Positions 60,788 to 64,000 of a stretch of 64,000 nt of DNA are shown here, piece by piece. Each line of letters opens with the position of its first letter. Position 1 is the first letter of the stretch. This DNA comes from an uncultured Desulfovibrio sp. (GTDB lineage: Bacteria; Desulfobacterota; Desulfovibrionia; Desulfovibrionales; Desulfovibrionaceae), in NCBI RefSeq assembly GCF_944324505.1, contig NZ_CALUWO010000003.1, forward strand, positions 245,592 through 309,591, in the 5' to 3' direction. The notes below the pieces were generated by a model. The model saw only the letters and a program-made list of their open reading frames with translations, was not told the DNA's origin and searched no databases. Position numbers and translations under genes: made by a program.

Positions 60788-61931
60788 CGACATCACCCTG
60801 CGCATCGATGGCGTGGACTGGACCTACTGGACCTCTGTGCAGGTCTCCCGCCAGATGGATGCCATCGCCGGGACCTTTTCCCTCTCGCTGGCTGACAAAT
60901 GGATCGGCGGCGCCCAGGCGCTGCCCATCGCTGCGGGCATGGCCTGCCAGATACTCATCGGCGGCGAGCAGGTCATGGACGGCTATATCGACCAGGTCAA
61001 ACCCGCCTTTTCCGCTACGGCGCACGGCATCAGCGTCACCGGCCGCGACAAAAGCGCCGATCTGGTGGACTGCGCCGCCCTCCTCAGCCCCGGCCAGTGG
61101 CTCAACTGCACCGTGCTCCAGCTGGCGCAGGAACTGGCCCGCCCCTTCGGGGTCAGCGTCAGGGCCGAAGGCGACGTGGGCGCGCCCATTGCCAGCTTCA
61201 AGCTGGAGGAAGGCGAGACCGCCTTCGAGGCTCTGGACCGTGCCCTGCGCCAGCGGGAGCTTATGGCCTGCCCCGACGGCAAGGGCGGCATGGTGCTGCT
61301 CAAGGCCGGAGCGGGCACAGCCAGCGGCAGCCTGCGGCAGGGGGAGAACATCCTTTCGGCCGAGGGGCAATTCGATATGGCCGACCGTTTTTCCGACTAC
61401 ATCGTCAAGGGCCAGAAGCCCGGCACCGATACTGGCTGGGGCAAGGAGGCCTGCGCCGTGCGCGGCCAGTACCGCGACCAGGCCGTACAGCGCTACCGGC
61501 CCATGATTATTCGGGCTGAACAGTCCGGGGATGCCGGCAATGCCCACCAGCGGGCCGCGTGGGAATGCAGCGTGCGGGCCGCCCGGGCTGTGACGGTCAC
61601 GGCCACGGTGCAGGGCTTTCGCCAGCAGGGCGTGGGCCGGGAGCAGTCCGGCCCCCTCTGGCAGCTCAACCAGATGGTGGATGTGGATTTGCCCTATCTG
61701 CGCATCAGCCAGCGCCTGCTGGTGGCCGGGGTGGAATTCCGGCGCGATGCCACATCGGGCAGTACCACCCGTCTTACCCTGCGCGATCCCGCGGCCTTTG
61801 CTCCCGAACCCAAGGCAGAGGCGACGGGAGGCGCCAAGGGCGGTGGTGGCAATGCCAGAATGGAGAAGGAAGTGGACCTGCAGACCCGCCTGGCTCAAGA
61901 CGCCGCGGCACGGCAAAAGGCCATCAAATGA
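60780..61931 (+). CDS. Baseplate hub protein (Mu gp44-like)
   Basis: A 383-residue protein of the gpP/gpD hub type: DDITLRIDGVDWTYWTSVQVSRQMDAIAGTFSLSLADKWI, ISVTGRDKSADLVDCAALL and ETAFEALDRALRQRELMACPDGKGGMVLLKAG. It joins the tube to the spike. GTG 60780 follows GGAGGTG. Residues about 350-365 are Gly/Ala-rich. It overlaps both neighbours. Confidence 0.85.
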   Translation: MADDITLRIDGVDWTYWTSVQVSRQMDAIAGTFSLSLADKWIGGAQALPIAAGMACQILIGGEQVMDGYIDQVKPAFSATAHGISVTGRDKSADLVDCAALLSPGQWLNCTVLQLAQELARPFGVSVRAEGDVGAPIASFKLEEGETAFEALDRALRQRELMACPDGKGGMVLLKAGAGTASGSLRQGENILSAEGQFDMADRFSDYIVKGQKPGTDTGWGKEACAVRGQYRDQAVQRYRPMIIRAEQSGDAGNAHQRAAWECSVRAARAVTVTATVQGFRQQGVGREQSGPLWQLNQMVDVDLPYLRISQRLLVAGVEFRRDATSGSTTRLTLRDPAAFAPEPKAEATGGAKGGGGNARMEKEVDLQTRLAQDAAARQKAIK

Positions 61932-62581
61932 GCGACCGGCAAACTCTCCGCCTGCTGGAACGATTGTCCCGCCGCATGCGCAACATCGTGGCGCGTGGCG
62001 TCATCTCGCTGGTGCGCGATGCCCACAAATGGCAGTCCACCCAGCTGGAGCTGCTGGATGGCGAGGTCCTGGACGATGCCGAGCGTGCCCAGCAGTACGG
62101 TTTTTCCTCAGTCCCCCACGCCGGGGCCGAGGCTGTGGTGCTGTTCGTGGGCGCGGACCGCTCGCATCCCGTGGTGCTGGCCGTGGATGACCGGCGCTAC
62201 CGCGTGCAGGCCCTCAAGGACGGCGAGGTGGTGATCTACACGGATGAAGGCGACCGCATCCACTTGAAGCGCCAACGCACCATCGAGGTGACCACAAAAC
62301 ATTTCGTGCTCAAGGCCGAGGACGACGTGCGCATCGAAACCAAAAATTTCACGGTTCAGGCTGCCCAAAGCGTGCAGGTGGAGACCGCCAGCACGCAGTT
62401 CGCCACCGGTGCGCTGGCGTTTGGCGGCCAGGGCGGCGGTGGCGTCACGGCCCAGCTCACCGGCGGCATCGTGGCCTCGCAGGACCTGCAAAGCAACGGC
62501 GGCGCCGTCTCCCTGAACCGGCATGTGCATGCTGGCGTCCAGGCCGGGGGCGATACGACGGCCCAACCCGTGGGAGGATAA
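61928..62581 (+). CDS. Baseplate spike protein gpV-like (Mu gp45-like)
   Basis: A 217-residue protein matching Mu gp45: RRMRNIVARGVISLVRDAHKWQSTQLELLDGEVLDDAERAQQYGFSSVPHAGAEAVVLFVGADRSHPVVLAVDDRRYRVQAL at the start and a beta-helical repeat end (EVTTKHFVLKAEDDVRIETKNFTVQAAQSVQVET, then HVHAGVQAGGDTT). It forms the needle that pierces the outer membrane. The ATG overlaps the previous stop by ATGA. Confidence 0.9.
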   Translation: MSDRQTLRLLERLSRRMRNIVARGVISLVRDAHKWQSTQLELLDGEVLDDAERAQQYGFSSVPHAGAEAVVLFVGADRSHPVVLAVDDRRYRVQALKDGEVVIYTDEGDRIHLKRQRTIEVTTKHFVLKAEDDVRIETKNFTVQAAQSVQVETASTQFATGALAFGGQGGGGVTAQLTGGIVASQDLQSNGGAVSLNRHVHAGVQAGGDTTAQPVGG

Positions 62582-62582
62582 T

Positions 62583-63095
62583 ATGGATATCTGTCTGCAT
62601 TTTGACCAGGAGCATGGCCTGTTCGATGCCCTGCTCTCCGGCCCGCTGGCTGACCTGCAGGGCGATGAAAGCCTGATGACGGCGGTGATCATTTCCCTGT
62701 TTACGGACGCGCGGGCACATGACGACGATCCCCTGCCCGATGAGCGCGTGGGCGTGTCCAGCGACCGGCGCGGCTGGTGGGGAGACTGCCTGCCCGATGC
62801 CCAGGGCGAGCAGACGCTGGAGAGCATCGGCTCCCGGCTCTGGCTGCTCTGGCGGGAGAAGGATCTGGACAGCGTGGTGGCCCGCGCCCGGCAGTATGCG
62901 GAAGAGGCCCTGGCCTGGCTGACCCGGGAGGGGCATGTCAGCTCCCTGAGCGTCAGCGTGGAGCGTGTGCAGCCGGGGCACCTGGGTATCAGTGTGGCCG
63001 TGCAGCCCTCCGCCAGCGATGCCCCGGGCCGCGAGTGGCGCTTTGTCTATGATTATCAGCAAGCCCAGCCGGTAAGCGTCCGGCTGGAGGCATAG
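62583..63095 (+). CDS. Baseplate wedge protein gp46-like
   Basis: A 170-residue protein of the Mu gp46 type: LMTAVIISLFTDARAHDDDPLPDERVGVSSDRRGWWGDCLPDAQGEQTLESIGSRLWLLWREK (residues about 33-95), the GWWGD motif being characteristic. It forms part of the baseplate wedge next to gpJ-like protein. Its ATG follows the gp45-like stop by 2 bases. Confidence 0.9.
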   Translation: MDICLHFDQEHGLFDALLSGPLADLQGDESLMTAVIISLFTDARAHDDDPLPDERVGVSSDRRGWWGDCLPDAQGEQTLESIGSRLWLLWREKDLDSVVARARQYAEEALAWLTREGHVSSLSVSVERVQPGHLGISVAVQPSASDAPGREWRFVYDYQQAQPVSVRLEA

Positions 63096-63104
63096 GAGGC
63101 AGCC

Positions 63105-64000
63105 ATGGCCTGGGAACGTCCCACCCTCACCACTCTGCACGAGCGCATTGCCCGTGATTTTTCGGGCCGCCTGCTGGATGGTGCCACCCTGCTCCGCCGC
63201 TCCGTGCTGGCGGTGCTGGCCAAGGTCTGGGCCGGGGCCTGCCATACGCTGCACAGCGTGCTGGCCTGGCTCTACCTGCAGGTTTTTGTGGATACGGCCG
63301 AGGGCGAATACATGGAACGCTGGGCCGGGGTCTGGAACATCGCGCGCCTGCCTGCCGCCGCGGCCGCGGGCGATGTGACCTTTTCTGGGCAGGACGGCGC
63401 CGCAATTCCGGCCGGCACTCTGCTGCAACATCAGGCCAGCGGCCAGCAGTACCGACTGGAAGACAGGGCCGTCATCTCCGGCGGCAGCGTCCTGGTGCGC
63501 GTGACCGCCGTGGAGAGCGGCACTGCCGGAAACCGGGAGGCCGGGCAGCCGTTGCAGTTGCTTTCTCCCATTGCGGGCCTGGAGAGCGTGGCCGTGGTAC
63601 AGGCCACGGGCCTGACGGGCGGCGCGGATGCCGAGAGCGACGATGCCCTGCGTGCCCGCGTGCTGGAGCGCCTGCGCCAGCCGCCCCGCGGCGGCAGCAT
63701 GGCGGACTACGTGCGCTGGGCCAGGGAGGTACCGGGCGTGACCAGGGCCTGGTGCTATCCCATGCATATGGGCATCGGCACCGTGGGCGTCTGCTTTGTC
63801 TGTGACGGGCAGGAGGACCCCTTCCCGGCCGAAGAGATGGTGCAGCGCGTGCAGGAGCACATGGAGCCGCTGCGCCCGGCCACGGTCAAGGAGCTGGCCG
63901 TATTCGCCCCCGAGCCGCTGGACGTGACCGTGCGCCTGCGCATCTCTCCGGACACGGAGGCTCTGCGCGACGCTGTCCGGGCCGAGATCGAGGACGTCTT
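63105..64000 (+). CDS. Baseplate J-like protein (Mu gp47-like), N-terminal part
   Basis: The gene runs off the window; 298 residues are seen. It has the baseplate J pattern: RPTLTTLHERIARDFSGRLLDGATLLRRSVLAVLAKVWAGACHTLHSVLAWLYLQVFVDTA, GAAIPAGTLLQHQASGQQY and TGGADAESDDALRARVLERLRQPPRGGSMADYVRWAREV. GGAGGCAGCC lies before the ATG at 63105. It closes the visible tail module. Confidence 0.92.
   Translation, partial: MAWERPTLTTLHERIARDFSGRLLDGATLLRRSVLAVLAKVWAGACHTLHSVLAWLYLQVFVDTAEGEYMERWAGVWNIARLPAAAAAGDVTFSGQDGAAIPAGTLLQHQASGQQYRLEDRAVISGGSVLVRVTAVESGTAGNREAGQPLQLLSPIAGLESVAVVQATGLTGGADAESDDALRARVLERLRQPPRGGSMADYVRWAREVPGVTRAWCYPMHMGIGTVGVCFVCDGQEDPFPAEEMVQRVQEHMEPLRPATVKELAVFAPEPLDVTVRLRISPDTEALRDAVRAEIEDV

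Larger units (their letters stand above)
38602..64000 (+). mobile_element. Prophage of a contractile-tailed phage, left part
   Basis: From just after tRNA-Arg(CCU) to the window end, nearly every gene is phage-like: replication, packaging, head, lysis, connector, tail and baseplate in that order, almost all on the plus strand. Heads are lambda/HK97-like and tails Mu/P2-like. The exact left border is uncertain. The right border, integrase and attachment-site repeat are not in the window, and no transposase is seen, so this is not a Mu-type transposing phage on present evidence. Confidence 0.9.

Noticed and set aside
38602..64000. Mu-type transposing phage
   Set aside because: Tail genes are Mu-like, but no transposase A/B genes or Mu-type ends are seen, and the element borders a tRNA gene.

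Overview
The window looks like the chromosome of a GC-rich Desulfovibrio-type bacterium (Desulfovibrionaceae). This is inferred from gene order and protein character, not from a database search. Supporting features are the run rpmF-plsX-fabH-fabG-acpP-fabF-glyA-dCMP deaminase-ribD-ribE-ribH-nusB-leuS-holA, the gmk/DUF370/yicC block and a selenium/molybdenum-hydroxylase maturation gene (yqeB). No rRNA gene is present. There are two tRNA genes: Thr-UGU at 25607 and Arg-CCU at 38525.

Host part, 1-38.6 kb. 1-7.5 kb holds the yicC tail, a DUF370 protein, gmk, pyrF, recJ, a Sel1-repeat protein on the opposite strand, yqeB, a membrane protein, a GIY-YIG protein, a LysE-type exporter and yceD. 7.3-12 kb is the rpmF/plsX/fab lipid block, with several hairpins between genes. 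12.3-21.5 kb holds glyA, dCMP deaminase, riboflavin genes (ribD, ribE, ribH; no ribBA here), nusB, leuS, holA and radC. 21.6-25.5 kb holds lon, prmC and an unknown small gene. 25.6-32.7 kb is a phosphate-uptake locus: tRNA-Thr, pstS, a fused pstC-pstA permease, pstB, and a PiT-type transporter with a cytosolic C-terminal domain. Each phosphate unit has an upstream pair of half-sites 11 bp apart that resembles a Pho box. 33-34.8 kb is an unusual CobW/COG0523-type GTPase. 34.9-38.3 kb is the dTDP-L-rhamnose operon rfbD-B-A-C on the minus strand.

Prophage part, about 38.6 kb to beyond 64 kb. A contractile-tailed prophage starts just after tRNA-Arg(CCU). It carries a D5/P4-type helicase-primase, a CHC2/TOPRIM primase, a ParB-methyltransferase fusion, terminase subunits, and a HigBA-type toxin-antitoxin cassette inserted on the opposite strand. 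The head module follows: gpW-like protein, lambda-type portal, a protease-capsid fusion with an internal start, and a DUF2190 protein. A lysis cassette (GH108 endolysin and overlapping spanins) comes next. Connectors and a Mu/P2-like tail follow: sheath, tube, tail-assembly chaperone with a -1 frameshift site, tape measure, and the gp43-gp47-like baseplate series. The last gene (baseplate J) runs off the window. No integrase, repressor or transposase is visible, so the right end and attachment-site duplication must lie outside.

The most unusual points are: (1) the GTPase at 32969, which lacks the CxCC metal motif and has about 270 extra N-terminal residues; (2) the chaperone frameshift site T TTT TTG; (3) the nested start in the protease-capsid gene; (4) a 13-base motif shared by three control regions near the prophage; (5) the compact toxin-antitoxin control region with a predicted leaderless toxin mRNA.
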